DNA of 64,000 bases from Akkermansiaceae bacterium (GCA_903906515.1 CAIVKO010000108.1:1-64000); one strand, 5' to 3'. Positions 51,714 to 62,330 are shown, counted from the stretch's first letter. Notes: generated by a model from the letters alone, not told the origin. Program-made: numbers and translations.

Positions 51714-54190
51714 CGCGTCTTGAAATGGATGCTGGTGCGCATCGCGCCACCTTCGCGGCGGGCGTGGACGGTGAGTTTGTCGATATCATCCATGGCATCG
51801 ATGGCTTGGCCGATTTTTTTGTTATCATCGGCGGAGGGAGCGTCGGCACCAAGGAGGTTTTCGGCATTTTTCTCCATCAACTTGAGGGTCTCCTTGGAGA
51901 ACTTCTGGAGGGTTTTGAAGTTCATGGAAAAATACACGCCGGTGCGGGTTTCACCGCCTTTTTCGGCTTTCGCGATGAGGTCGAGCGCCTGGTTCTTCGA
52001 GGTCGATGCGGCGAACCATTTGTCACCCACGGTCACGGACGGGACGAAGTCGTCGTTCATGAACGGAAGCGTGAAGAACCATGTGACACAGTTGTTCTTT
52101 TCCGAGCTCATGGGTTTCTGCATCGGGATTTCCTGTCCGACCATTTTGCTGATTTTCGCGAGGATGCCGGTGGTGGTGGTGTTCATTTTGTCCCATGAAC
52201 CAGCGAGCTTCGCGCGGTCCGTGACCGGGGTGATCATGGTGATGCGCGGGAATTTTCCGCCATCGATGATGGCTTTCGGGACACCGGGGATGGTGGGCAC
52301 CGAGCCGTTGAGGTCCAGGATCAAGGCTCTTTCCTTGCCGATGCTTCCGGAAAAATCACCATGGAAGGCGTCCCAAAGTGCCAGAGTATCCGTGCGGAAA
52401 TCACTGTCGAACAGTTTGAACATTTGCTTGAACTGAGCGATGTCACCGTTCTCGATGGGGAGTTCCGCGACCTTTTTGCCGGCCGCGTAGGCGGTTTCCA
52501 CAAGGGTTTCAGCGAGTTCGCTCATAGCTTTGTCGTATGCGGCATCCGACGTGACATTGAGGAACATCGCGAGATCCTCGGAATTGCCGAGCGATGCGAG
52601 TTTGTTTGGAGATTTCCAATCGATCGCGCCGGTGTCAGTGCCACCGAAGCATTCGACTTTGAGACCTTCTTCGAAAAACGCGACCATGCCGAGGGTTTCG
52701 TTGCTGGAGAGTTTTTTCAGGGCTGCTTGACGATCGACGACCATGCGCAGCAGGGTTTCGAGGTCACGGGTATCGCCGAGTCCTTCGGCTCCGGAGATGC
52801 CATCGCGCACGCCTGCGACCATATCAGACAGGCCCGCAGTGCATGCTGTCATTTTATCCAGCGAGTTCTTTTGTCCGTAAATGACGGCAGCGAGATCCTT
52901 GGAGGCGTATGTATCACAGAACGCGAGTGCATCGGATGCGGCCAACGACTGGCCGGGATTTTCGGTGAGCACCAAATCGTCAGTCGAGGAACCCACGAAG
53001 AGCACGACATATTCACCGACGGTGCCGCTGGCGACCACAAGGTTGTTTTTCTCTAGGGCGGCGAGCAATTTGTCTGCGGTGGGGGCGCCGAGAGCTTCAT
53101 CCATGCTCGCGCGGTCTTCCTTCATGGATGCGGCGATTTTGGTGCCGGAGATCTTGAGACCTTCGAATTTTCCACCGGCTTTTTCCACGGAAACCGGCTC
53201 GGTGATTTCTCCAAGAAACGCGAGGTTGGCGGTCAGGGCGGAGATTTGTTGGGCAGCACCGGCGCGCTCTTTGTCCGACGTGCGGAATGCGAGGTAGAGC
53301 GGCGGCATTTTCATCCGTTCTAGCAGGGTGATACCGGACTCAGGGTCTGCGATCAGGTCTTTCACCAATTGCTTGCCATATTGTTCATCCATGGCGTCTT
53401 TCAAGGAGGAGAGGTCACCGGACTTGGCGGCAGCAGCGAAGGCCTTGGCCAAGGTGCGCATCTGGAAATAGCCCATGCGGCTATACATCTTGGCCAAATT
53501 CGACGTTTGTTCTGCGGTGGTTTTGCCCAGAGCAATGGTGAATTCCGTGCCAAACAAGGCAGCGGGACCAGCGGGCTCAACGTTTACTTCCCCTGCGCCA
53601 CCTTCTACGGCGGCACCGAGCAATGCTCCTGTAGCGGCACCTCCGACGGCCCCGTCGGCGGCGGCAGGTTCTTTGGCCGCCCCCTCGGGCGCTTCCGTAC
53701 TGATCAGCATGGGAGCTGAGGGATCAACGGTTCCAGGCTGGTTGAAAGTGCCATCCGCGCCGCCTTCCGGCAATGCGGACTTTTCATTACCTGCCGGCGG
53801 CTCCGCGCCTTCCATGGGATCCAAGCCTATCCCCATGCCCATTTCGGACTCGATCATCTTCCAGATTTTGCTGGATTTCACGCGGTCCACGGATTTGGCA
53901 CCATTTTGGAAGGACATCACGATCTCAGTGTCCTGCGGGAGATATTTCATGAAACCGAGCTTCGCGGCGCGGGCTTCCGGCGTGAGCTTCGCGGCGGCAG
54001 TCGGGGCTGGTGTTGCTGGCGTGGCCGTCGGAGCTGGTGTCGGGGCGGGCTTTGACGGAGTGGGTGCCAGGGCGGGCGCGGCTTCCTTTGCGGGCGCGGC
54101 TTCAGGAGCCTTCGATTTCTCTTTTTCACCGCACGCTCCGAGGCTCAATGCCACAGCGGGGACCAACAACCAGTTTGCTCTTAGTTTCAT
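51710..54190 (-). CDS. Very large predicted lipoprotein of unknown function
   Basis: This 826-residue protein has a lipoprotein signal (MKLRANWLLVPAVALSLGAC, Cys20). An Ala/Pro-rich linker (about 27-70) precedes a globular body. The body contains DTEIVMSFQNGAKSVDRVKSSKIW, an acidic Pro/Ala/Gly-rich insert (about 130-220) and a second half with NVTSDAAYDKAMSELAETLV and TGVYFSMNFKTLQKFSKE. No catalytic motif was recognised. The layout resembles DUF3352-like surface lipoproteins, but this is a guess. It is coupled to trmO by a 4-bp overlap. Confidence 0.8.
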   Translation of the reverse strand: MKLRANWLLVPAVALSLGACGEKEKSKAPEAAPAKEAAPALAPTPSKPAPTPAPTATPATPAPTAAAKLTPEARAAKLGFMKYLPQDTEIVMSFQNGAKSVDRVKSSKIWKMIESEMGMGIGLDPMEGAEPPAGNEKSALPEGGADGTFNQPGTVDPSAPMLISTEAPEGAAKEPAAADGAVGGAATGALLGAAVEGGAGEVNVEPAGPAALFGTEFTIALGKTTAEQTSNLAKMYSRMGYFQMRTLAKAFAAAAKSGDLSSLKDAMDEQYGKQLVKDLIADPESGITLLERMKMPPLYLAFRTSDKERAGAAQQISALTANLAFLGEITEPVSVEKAGGKFEGLKISGTKIAASMKEDRASMDEALGAPTADKLLAALEKNNLVVASGTVGEYVVLFVGSSTDDLVLTENPGQSLAASDALAFCDTYASKDLAAVIYGQKNSLDKMTACTAGLSDMVAGVRDGISGAEGLGDTRDLETLLRMVVDRQAALKKLSSNETLGMVAFFEEGLKVECFGGTDTGAIDWKSPNKLASLGNSEDLAMFLNVTSDAAYDKAMSELAETLVETAYAAGKKVAELPIENGDIAQFKQMFKLFDSDFRTDTLALWDAFHGDFSGSIGKERALILDLNGSVPTIPGVPKAIIDGGKFPRITMITPVTDRAKLAGSWDKMNTTTTGILAKISKMVGQEIPMQKPMSSEKNNCVTWFFTLPFMNDDFVPSVTVGDKWFAASTSKNQALDLIAKAEKGGETRTGVYFSMNFKTLQKFSKETLKLMEKNAENLLGADAPSADDNKKIGQAIDAMDDIDKLTVHARREGGAMRTSIHFKTR

Positions 54191-54323
54191 AACGAGCGCC
54201 AAGTAACCTTCATTGGGCTTTGACCGCAAGAAGATTGATGGAAAATTTCAAAGACAGAAAAGTCGGTATTTTGGACGTTTTTCGTAATCTTCCAAATATC
54301 CGGGTTGCGGTTCGAGCTGGATT

Positions 54324-55352
54324 ATGGCTTCTTTTCGCCACGTCACCATGGCCACTTCCACCACCACCACCGGCAGTGATATTTTCCCGTTCGAGCTTGT
54401 CCGCCCGGAGCTTGAACGCGTGGAGATTGCTATCCGCGAACAGGTCCGGGGATTTGATCCCGCCATCGAGCCCTATGTGGCCTACATCTGCAACACCTCC
54501 GGCAAACGCATCCGTCCCGCGCTCTCGATCCTTATTAACGGCGCAGCGGGTGGTGATCCCGATGATGCTGTGAAGCTAGGTGTGATTCTGGAACTCATCC
54601 ACATGGCCACTCTGGTCCATGACGATATCATCGATTGCGCCAGCACCCGCCGGATGGTCGCCACCGCGAATGCGAAGTGGGGCAACGGCCTCTCCGTCCT
54701 CCTGGGTGACGCGCTTTTCTCCCACGCGCTCACGCTGGCCACCGATTTCAACAGCATCGATATTTGCCGCAAGGTGGGCAACGCCGCACGCGAAGTCTGC
54801 CAAGGCGAGATCATCCAGACCCAGCGGCGCTTCGACCTGACATTCACCAAAGCCGAGTATTTCCGCGTCATCGGCATGAAAACCGGCGCTCTCTTCGCCG
54901 CCGCCACCGGTTTGGCGGGCAAACTTTCCGGCCTCGATGAGGAGAGCGAGACGAGGCTCGCCGGATACGGCATGAAACTCGGCACCGCCTATCAGATTTA
55001 CGACGACTGCCTCGATCTCGTCGGTTCCGAAGAAGTCGTTGGAAAAACGCTGCGCACCGATCTGGTCAAGGGCAAGCTCACCCTGCCGATCCTCAACCTA
55101 CTGGAAACCGCGTCCGAGGCCCAGCGCATGAAACTCAACAAGCGCATCCTCGACCAGGAGCCGCTCGACCTTCCGGTTTTGTTAGGGATAGCCGAATACG
55201 AAGGTGCCATCGAGAGCGCGGTGGACACCGCTCTGGACCTGCTGGCCCAAAGTCGCGAAGACCTCGCCCCGCTCGGCAGGTCCGCCCACTCGGACGCGCT
55301 CATCCAGATCACCCGCTTCCTCGCCGGGCTCCTGGAGAAATGCCGCCGCTGA
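54324..55352 (+). CDS. Trans-type polyprenyl diphosphate synthase (IspA/IspB family)
   Basis: The enzyme extends allylic diphosphates with isopentenyl diphosphate to make quinone side chains or other polyprenyl lipids. It has 342 residues (334 if the ATG at 54348 is used). The first Asp-rich motif lies in LVHDDIIDCAS, the second in QIYDDCLDLVG, and GKRIRPAL precedes them. No bulky residue before the first motif clearly fixes the chain length, and a long-chain (octaprenyl-like) product is likely. It is divergent from the large lipoprotein gene. Confidence 0.93.
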   Translation: MASFRHVTMATSTTTTGSDIFPFELVRPELERVEIAIREQVRGFDPAIEPYVAYICNTSGKRIRPALSILINGAAGGDPDDAVKLGVILELIHMATLVHDDIIDCASTRRMVATANAKWGNGLSVLLGDALFSHALTLATDFNSIDICRKVGNAAREVCQGEIIQTQRRFDLTFTKAEYFRVIGMKTGALFAAATGLAGKLSGLDEESETRLAGYGMKLGTAYQIYDDCLDLVGSEEVVGKTLRTDLVKGKLTLPILNLLETASEAQRMKLNKRILDQEPLDLPVLLGIAEYEGAIESAVDTALDLLAQSREDLAPLGRSAHSDALIQITRFLAGLLEKCRR

Positions 55353-55410
55353 TCGGTAGGTTTCACATTTTACGCTTCCTCCCGGCTGCCGCAGAATCCA
55401 CGTTGGCGTG

Positions 55411-56667
55411 ATGCAAAACCGCACTCCCACGCTCGACCTTGCCGTCATCGGCGGCGGGGCGTCTGGATTTTTCTGTGCGATCCAATACGCGGAAATGCTT
55501 CCCACCGGGCATGTCGCTATCTTCGAGAAAAGCAGCCACTGCCTGCAAAAGGTCCGTGTTTCCGGCGGCGGCCGCTGCAATGTGACGAACGCCTGCTTCG
55601 ATCCCCGTGAATTGGTGAAATACTATCCGCGCGGCTCGCGAGAACTGCTTGCCGCATTCCATCGCTGGCAACCTGAAGACATGGTCGCGTGGTTCAAACG
55701 TCACGGGGTCATCCTCAAGACCGAGCCGGACGGCCGCGTGTTTCCGGCCACCGATTCCTCGGAAACCATCATCGCTTGTTTTTTCGAACGCGCGCGCAAA
55801 TGCGGCGTCTCCCTATTTCAAAAGCACGCTCTAACCGGAATCGGACCGCTGGAAGGCGGCGGCTTCTCACTCCGGTTCGAGGGCGCGGTGGCACCGGTCC
55901 ATGCGCGTGCGGTCTGCATCGCCACCGGCTCCTTGAAGGGCAGCCCTCTGCTCCATCATCTCGAAGCACTGCAACAGAAGATCGAACCGCTTGTCCCATC
56001 GCTTTTCGCATTCAATGTGACCGACCCGCGCATCAGCGACGTTGCGGGTGTTTCCCATCCGGATGTTGTCGTCCGCATGGATGGTTCCAAAATCTATCAG
56101 CAAGGCCCGTTGCTGATCACACACCGTGGTTTCAGCGGTCCTGCCATTCTGAGACTGTCTGCATGGGAGGCTCGTGCCATGGCGGAAAAAAACCATCATT
56201 TTCCTTTGATCCTCGATTGGCTGCCTGCGGTGAAGCGGGAGTCGCTCATGGCACGCTTCGCGGAAAACCGCAGGGACCACGGCAGCAAGCTCGTGCGTAA
56301 CAGCGCGATTCCACCGGTTTCCCGACGACTTTGGGAACGCATGGTTTCCTGCTGTGGGATCGACGATTCCATCACCTGGGCGCAGATGTCCAAAACCTCG
56401 ACGCTTATGTTAGCAGACACCTTGAAATCCGCACGCTTCGATGTGACGGGCAAGACCACAAACAAGGACGAGTTTGTCACCTGCGGCGGAGTCAACCGCC
56501 AATCCATCGACTTCCGCACGATGGAAAGCCGGGTGACGCCCGGATTGTATTTCACCGGCGAGTGCATCGATATCGATGGCATCACCGGCGGATTCAACTT
56601 CCAGGCGGCGTGGACCACCGCGCACATCGCCGCCACGGCGATCGCGACACGTCTATTTCCCAAATAG
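55411..56667 (+). CDS. HI0933-like (YhiN) flavoprotein oxidoreductase
   Basis: This flavoprotein of 418 residues shares the BaiN/HI0933 fold and binds FAD through LAVIGGGASGFFCAI. Further landmarks are KVRVSGGGRCNVTNAC, GRVFPATDSSETI and the C-terminal FTGECIDIDGITGGFNFQAAW. The physiological substrate of the family is unsettled. The GTG at 55408 is an alternative start. It converges on the sigma54 regulator gene across a gap with a family A repeat. Confidence 0.93.
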   Translation: MQNRTPTLDLAVIGGGASGFFCAIQYAEMLPTGHVAIFEKSSHCLQKVRVSGGGRCNVTNACFDPRELVKYYPRGSRELLAAFHRWQPEDMVAWFKRHGVILKTEPDGRVFPATDSSETIIACFFERARKCGVSLFQKHALTGIGPLEGGGFSLRFEGAVAPVHARAVCIATGSLKGSPLLHHLEALQQKIEPLVPSLFAFNVTDPRISDVAGVSHPDVVVRMDGSKIYQQGPLLITHRGFSGPAILRLSAWEARAMAEKNHHFPLILDWLPAVKRESLMARFAENRRDHGSKLVRNSAIPPVSRRLWERMVSCCGIDDSITWAQMSKTSTLMLADTLKSARFDVTGKTTNKDEFVTCGGVNRQSIDFRTMESRVTPGLYFTGECIDIDGITGGFNFQAAWTTAHIAATAIATRLFPK

Positions 56668-56988
56668 AAACCCACAAACGGCAGCAAATATCACTAAAAT
56701 ATCAGAATCGTAACCATAGCATCAGTCATCTTGAATCTAGCGGAAGATAGGTTGTCTTCGTATGGGCGTGATAGGCAGGGATCCGTCCTCCGGGCGGTCC
56801 AGTGCATGGGTGATGAATGAAGGGAGAATGCGCAGCTCTGTAGATCAATTCATTCGCAAGATCATTCTCGCTTCATGCGCTGGACCGCTCGGATAGACGG
56901 TCCCTGCCTTACATTGGCTTCCCAACTGCTTATAAAGCTCTTATATTAACGTCCATCCGCGTCCATCTGCGGTTCAATTTCCTCTTCC
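56668..56988. other. Convergent intergenic gap with repeat A copy 2
   Basis: Apart from the family A palindrome (56774-56908), the gap holds an AT-rich part (about 56670-56760) and a short GTCCATC direct repeat (about 56950-56970, GTCCATCCGCGTCCATCTGC). No gene, promoter or RNA was recognised. Confidence 0.6.
56774..56908. repeat. Dispersed palindromic repeat, family A copy 2
   Basis: Arms GGCAGGGATCCGTCCTCC and GGATAGACGGTCCCTGCC bracket a 135-bp element. Inner segments GCATGGGTGATGAATG and the GCTTCATGCGC region pair. The conserved GGGCGGTCC and GGACCGCTCGGA are shared with 7619-7752. It lies between convergent genes. Confidence 0.8.
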
Positions 56989-58368
<1,380 letters not shown>

Positions 58369-58442
58369 CAGCGATCAATGGGTGCGGGGGGAATTAAGCA
58401 GACTCACCCCGGAACTCACGAACAAAAAATTTCAGCGGGTTC

Positions 58443-59042
58443 CTACCCAAGGATCCGCCCCACCCGCATCCTCTCCGCATTGAGCAAGCTGAGAAACCTG
58501 CCAAAATCATCGTCACGGCTGGCAGAGACCAGCAAATACGTGTATTTTTCCCAATGCTTCATTTCCTCCAGAGCATTCTTCATGCGCAGGGAAATGACCT
58601 CTACACTGTCGGTGCCGCGTCCTGAGAGCCGTGTCAGCAGCTCGACTTCGCTTGGCGGCTTCACGAAAAGATCCACAAATGCCCGCCGGATCCCGGGGTC
58701 CGTGCAGTCCCTCACCTGGTCCGCGCCCTGCACATCGATGTCCATCACCACATCCAAGCCGGATGCGATGTGCTCCAGCACCTCGGATTTCAGCGAGCCG
58801 TAGAGGTTTCCGTGGACTTCCGCGTGTTCGAGAAATTCGCCCGCTGCGAGTTTGCTCTCGAACTCCGCGCGGGTCAGAAAATGGTAATCCCTGCCGTTCA
58901 CTTCACCCGGCCGCGGCGAGCGGGTGGTGCAGGAAATCGAGTAGCGGACCTCGCCGGAATCCGCCAAGCGGCGGCACAGCGTGGTTTTCCCCGATCCCGA
59001 GGGGCCGGAAACAACGAGCAACATCCCAGTGCGTGCGGACAT
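58443..59042 (-). CDS. gmk: Guanylate kinase
   Basis: The enzyme phosphorylates GMP to GDP. From the ATG at 59042 it has 199 residues and starts MSARTGMLLVVSGPSGSGKT with the P-loop. The GMP-binding block SCTTRSPRPGEVNGRDYHFLT and the DIDVQGADQVR segment are present. The gene is 74 bp from the start of the sigma54 activator gene on the same strand and follows a repeat-rich gap on its 5' side. Confidence 0.97.
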   Translation of the reverse strand: MSARTGMLLVVSGPSGSGKTTLCRRLADSGEVRYSISCTTRSPRPGEVNGRDYHFLTRAEFESKLAAGEFLEHAEVHGNLYGSLKSEVLEHIASGLDVVMDIDVQGADQVRDCTDPGIRRAFVDLFVKPPSEVELLTRLSGRGTDSVEVISLRMKNALEEMKHWEKYTYLLVSASRDDDFGRFLSLLNAERMRVGRILG

Positions 59043-59130
59043 GCCCGGATCATGACGTCCCCAGCGCCATAGGCAACCCGAGAAAATGCCAGCTGCAAAA
59101 GAATACCGCCACAAGCGGTTCATGCGCGTC

Positions 59131-59296
59131 TGTAGCGGCGTGTCTATGACCGCCGCTGATTTCCCCCGAGGGAGGAGCGCAGAAGAAAATACAAAGAAAA
59201 GCTTCGCGCATTTCATCGGCATCGACACTCATAGAGCGCCGCTACAAGCGGTTCAATCGTGCCTGTAGCGGCGTGTCTATGACCGCCGCTGATTTC
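59131..59296. repeat. TGTAGCG repeat cluster, family B (two direct, one inverted copy)
   Basis: Two identical 33-bp units beginning TGTAGCGGCGTGTCTATGAC lie at 59131-59163 and 59264-59296, a period of 133 bp. An inverted related copy lies between (about 59219-59256). Their left flanks (ACAAGCGGTTCA) are also repeated, so a segment of about 53 bp was duplicated. The cluster separates gmk from the truncated VWA gene. Confidence 0.8.
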
Positions 59297-59297
59297 T

Positions 59298-60221
59298 CTA
59301 TCTTGTTTGGGCGGAGATCCGTTGTCGGCCGCTTTCATCGCAGGCCGTGGGCGGCAGGGCAAGGCCCTCGGCTCCGGCATAGACGATGATGGCGATGGTG
59401 TCCGAGGCATTCATTTCCTCTAGCAGAAGTTTGAAGGATTCTATAACGAGTGGAAGTTTGTCCGCTGATTCCATCGAGCCAGAGACATCGAGCAGGAAGA
59501 CGAGGTTGGCAGCCTCCCGCTCGGTGCGGTTGACCTCACGACCTTTGAGCGCCACACGCACCAGTTGATGATCCGGGTTCCACGGACAACCGGCGTTATC
59601 GACATGCACGGCGAAGGGACGGTCATCGGCAGGTTGGGAATAGGCGTAGTCAAAATAATTCACCATTTCCTCAAGCCGCACAGCATCTTGCGGAATGCGG
59701 CCGCCGCCGAGCACGAGGCGGCGGAGATTGGAGTAGGAGGCGGTGTCCACATCGATACTGAATGTGGAGAGCGGTGTGTCCTTGGGCGTTTGCCACGAGT
59801 TATCAGTGAGGACGCCGTAACGCTCGGTGTTTTCAGGTGGAGTCTCCGGCGGCAACGATAAGCCTGCTGTTCGGCCAAGTTGCTCCATTTTCCGTTCTGG
59901 GTAGCGGTTGTTACAGGCAAGGTTTGACGGCGCTACGCGCGGAGCGGTCGGAGCGGGCACCGCATCGCTCGAACTGTAATTGGGCGTCCATAAGCCCGGC
60001 ACATTGATCGGTTTTGGCGTACCTTCGATCAACTCAGGCGGAAAGTTGGTGCGCAGCGGGACCATGGTGGAAGACTCACTGGAGGAGGCCGGCTGCTTCA
60101 AGTCCGGTAAATTTCCCTGAGATTTCCAGTTGTTCCAAACCATGACTGCAATCACGGTGACGGTGGCAGCGATGCCAAGCGACCAGATTAGGCGATGTGT
60201 GGAGAGTCTGTGGGTTTTCAT
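59298..60221 (-). pseudogene. Truncated YfbK-like von Willebrand factor A protein
   Basis: The gene encodes 307 residues of a membrane-anchored VWA protein. One N-terminal helix (LIWSLGIAATVTVIAVMVW) leads into a linker, the VWA N-terminal region (LSTFSIDVDTASYSNLRR, AVRLEEMVNYFDY) and the start of the VWA domain with the MIDAS motif DVSGSMES. Homology stops after AGAEGLALPPT (about 59350), where the family normally continues for another ~250 residues. The last 15 residues look unrelated and end at the family B repeats, so the 3' end was probably lost by rearrangement. Confidence 0.7.
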
Positions 60222-60328
60222 GGTTCGGAATTGAGGTTGGAGTTCATGATCTGGGCGGGATATAATGCATTCATCACCCTTTGTTGACGCGGCGAGCGCT
60301 ACGTGTGACATAATCTTAACTCACCACC

Positions 60329-60493
60329 ATGAAGTTCCTACTCTCACAGATCACCACGGACGATTTGTTCATGCTAACCAAGGGGTTTTCCGGAAAATTT
60401 TCCGTAAAAGCGGACGACGTGCATTTCACAGAAGAGGGCTCCGCGAAACTCGCCGAACAGGTGGCCGCCATGATCGAAAAGGCGCTGCCTTAA
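60329..60493 (+). pseudogene. 3' fragment of an SGNH/GDSL hydrolase
   Basis: The 54-residue frame ends in DDVHFTEEGSAKLAEQVAAM, the C-terminal block of rhamnogalacturonan-acetylesterase-like SGNH hydrolases with the catalytic Asp and His (DxxH). The rest of such an enzyme (about 200 residues with GDS and GxN blocks) is missing upstream, where the truncated VWA gene lies on the other strand. This is most likely a remnant, though translation of the ATG is possible. Confidence 0.65.
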
Positions 60494-60583
60494 ATTTCAG
60501 TTCCCGCGCCGATTTCCCTTGGACTCTGGGAAAGGCCGCCCGTATCTTCGTGTCTGAAGATTTCAGGCAGCGCCTGCGCGATC
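60472..60583. repeat. Long inverted repeat with structured loop
   Basis: GGCGCTGCCTTAAATTTCAG (60481-60500) pairs with CTGAAGATTTCAGGCAGCGCC, split here as 60554-60574, with one mismatch and one bulge. GATCG (60472) and CGATC (60579) extend the stem. The loop contains TTTCCC/GGGAAA. The element overlaps the end of the SGNH fragment and precedes the fusion gene. Confidence 0.6.
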
Positions 60584-60630
60584 CGCGCCAATCAACACCA
60601 ACAGCCAGCCCTCCACCTCGCAGCTCAGTC

Positions 60631-62253
60631 ATGTTAAACACTCTGTCTCGATTTCATCTTGTTTTTCTGGTTTCCTGCTTGATCGGTCTGGTGGCTCCGC
60701 TGCTCTATGGCCAGCAGCCCGAAACCTCCATCAAACCGCCCGAAAACCTTCATCTCTACTTGCTGATCGGTGGGGAAAACATGGCCGGTCGCGCAGGAAT
60801 CCCAGATGACGCCAAAGACATCATCGACCGCTGCTACCTGCTGAACGACAAAAACGAGTGGGAACCCGCCCGCAACCCGCTCAACCGGAATTCCGCAGCC
60901 AGCAAGGATGCCGCGCTCATGGGGCTCGGTCCGGGATATGCCTTTGCCCGGAAAATGCTTGAGGACCACAAGGACATCTCCATCGGGCTGATCGTCAACA
61001 CAAACGACGGCTCGGCAATCGAAGATTGGCTCGGTAAATCCGAAATCTACTGGGCTGCGCGCAAGCGGGCCAAGGTGGCCATGCGCCAAGGCACCCTGAA
61101 AGGCGTGCTGTGGCACCACGGGGAAGTCGCCGGCAAAACGCCCGAAGCTTATCTAGAAAATCTCAATTCCCTCATCAGCAACCTGCGTTCAGACTTGTGC
61201 GAAACCACCCTGCCCTTCGTCGCCGGCCAGATCCACAAGGGTCCAGAAATCAACGCCCAGATTGCAAAACTGCCGGAAGCCACGCACGCCACCGCCTTTG
61301 TTAGCTCCGAAGGCCTGACTGTGACGGACGGCACGCATTTCGACACCAAAAGTCAGTTACTCCTCGGCGAGCGCTACGCGGAACAGATGACCCGGCTCCA
61401 GGCGACTCTGCCCAACTCCGCGCCCAAACCACCCGCCGACATCAAGTTCATCGATCCACACGTGCACGCGATGTCCGTTACGCCGGATGGACTCAAGGCG
61501 GTGGCGAAATGGATGGAGGAGCGCAACGTAGAGCGCTGCATTGTTAGCCCGCTCAGCCATAAGGGATCGCGCCCGCAGAACGAGGAGGAACGCGCCGCGA
61601 TGCTTGCCAATTTCAGCCAATACAAAGGAAAAATCGACCGCATGTGCCTCATCGAACCCGGCGAGGTGGCGACCGTCGATGAGGCCGTCACCATCCTCAA
61701 ACGCGAGATCGCCGACGGGGCTGTGGCCTTCGGCGAGCACTACGGTGTCGGGCTCATGTTCGACGACCCGAAAAACCTGATGCTCTACGAGGCCTGCGAG
61801 AAGGTCGGCTTGCCAGTCATGTTTCACATCGACCAGAACAAGAACATGGTCGAGCCCGGCATGGAGCGAGTGGACCGGGTGCTCAAGATGTATCCCAAAT
61901 GCAAGGTCGTCGCCCACGCCTATTGGTGGCGGCAACTAAAAAATGGAGCCTGCGACCGCCAGCTCCAGGAACGCCCGAACCTCTACGCCGACATGTCCGG
62001 ATCCGTGGTCATCCAAGTGCTCAATCGCGACCGCAAATATGCGCGGGAGTTCCTGATCCGCAATCAGGACAAGATCCTGTGGGCCACCGACGAAGGATGG
62101 TGGTCCTTTGGCAAACAGTCGAAACAACTGGACTACATTTACACCTTCTTCGAGGAACTCAACCTGCCCGCAGAAGTGCGCCAGAAGATCTACCGGGGCA
62201 ATGCCGAGAAAGTGTATGGATTGAAGAACAAACCCGCACCTCCCGGGCCGTGA
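60631..62253 (+). CDS. Exported fusion of a degenerate SASA/CE6 esterase domain and an amidohydrolase
   Basis: This 540-residue protein starts with a signal peptide (FHLVFLVSCLIGLVAPLLYG). Residues ~40-255 match the sialate-O-acetylesterase-like SGNH family, with WHHGE (161-165) and DGTHFD (233-238). The nucleophile block GQSNMAGR instead reads GGENMAGR, so Glu49 replaces the catalytic Ser. Residues ~270-530 are a TIM-barrel amidohydrolase with metal ligands HVH (277-279), His399, His429 and Asp487. The esterase half is probably a binding module; the amidohydrolase half looks active. The substrate is unknown. Confidence 0.88.
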   Translation: MLNTLSRFHLVFLVSCLIGLVAPLLYGQQPETSIKPPENLHLYLLIGGENMAGRAGIPDDAKDIIDRCYLLNDKNEWEPARNPLNRNSAASKDAALMGLGPGYAFARKMLEDHKDISIGLIVNTNDGSAIEDWLGKSEIYWAARKRAKVAMRQGTLKGVLWHHGEVAGKTPEAYLENLNSLISNLRSDLCETTLPFVAGQIHKGPEINAQIAKLPEATHATAFVSSEGLTVTDGTHFDTKSQLLLGERYAEQMTRLQATLPNSAPKPPADIKFIDPHVHAMSVTPDGLKAVAKWMEERNVERCIVSPLSHKGSRPQNEEERAAMLANFSQYKGKIDRMCLIEPGEVATVDEAVTILKREIADGAVAFGEHYGVGLMFDDPKNLMLYEACEKVGLPVMFHIDQNKNMVEPGMERVDRVLKMYPKCKVVAHAYWWRQLKNGACDRQLQERPNLYADMSGSVVIQVLNRDRKYAREFLIRNQDKILWATDEGWWSFGKQSKQLDYIYTFFEELNLPAEVRQKIYRGNAEKVYGLKNKPAPPGP

Positions 62254-62330
62254 ACATCTCTCTTCATCTGAGCGAACCCCGACAAACAATCTACTAACAG
62301 TTTACTCCATACTCTAACCCCTATAAAATC

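Noticed and set aside
59043-60630. Insertion sequence between gmk and the fusion gene
   Set aside because: No transposase frame, terminal inverted repeats of IS type or target duplication are visible; only short repeats and gene remnants.
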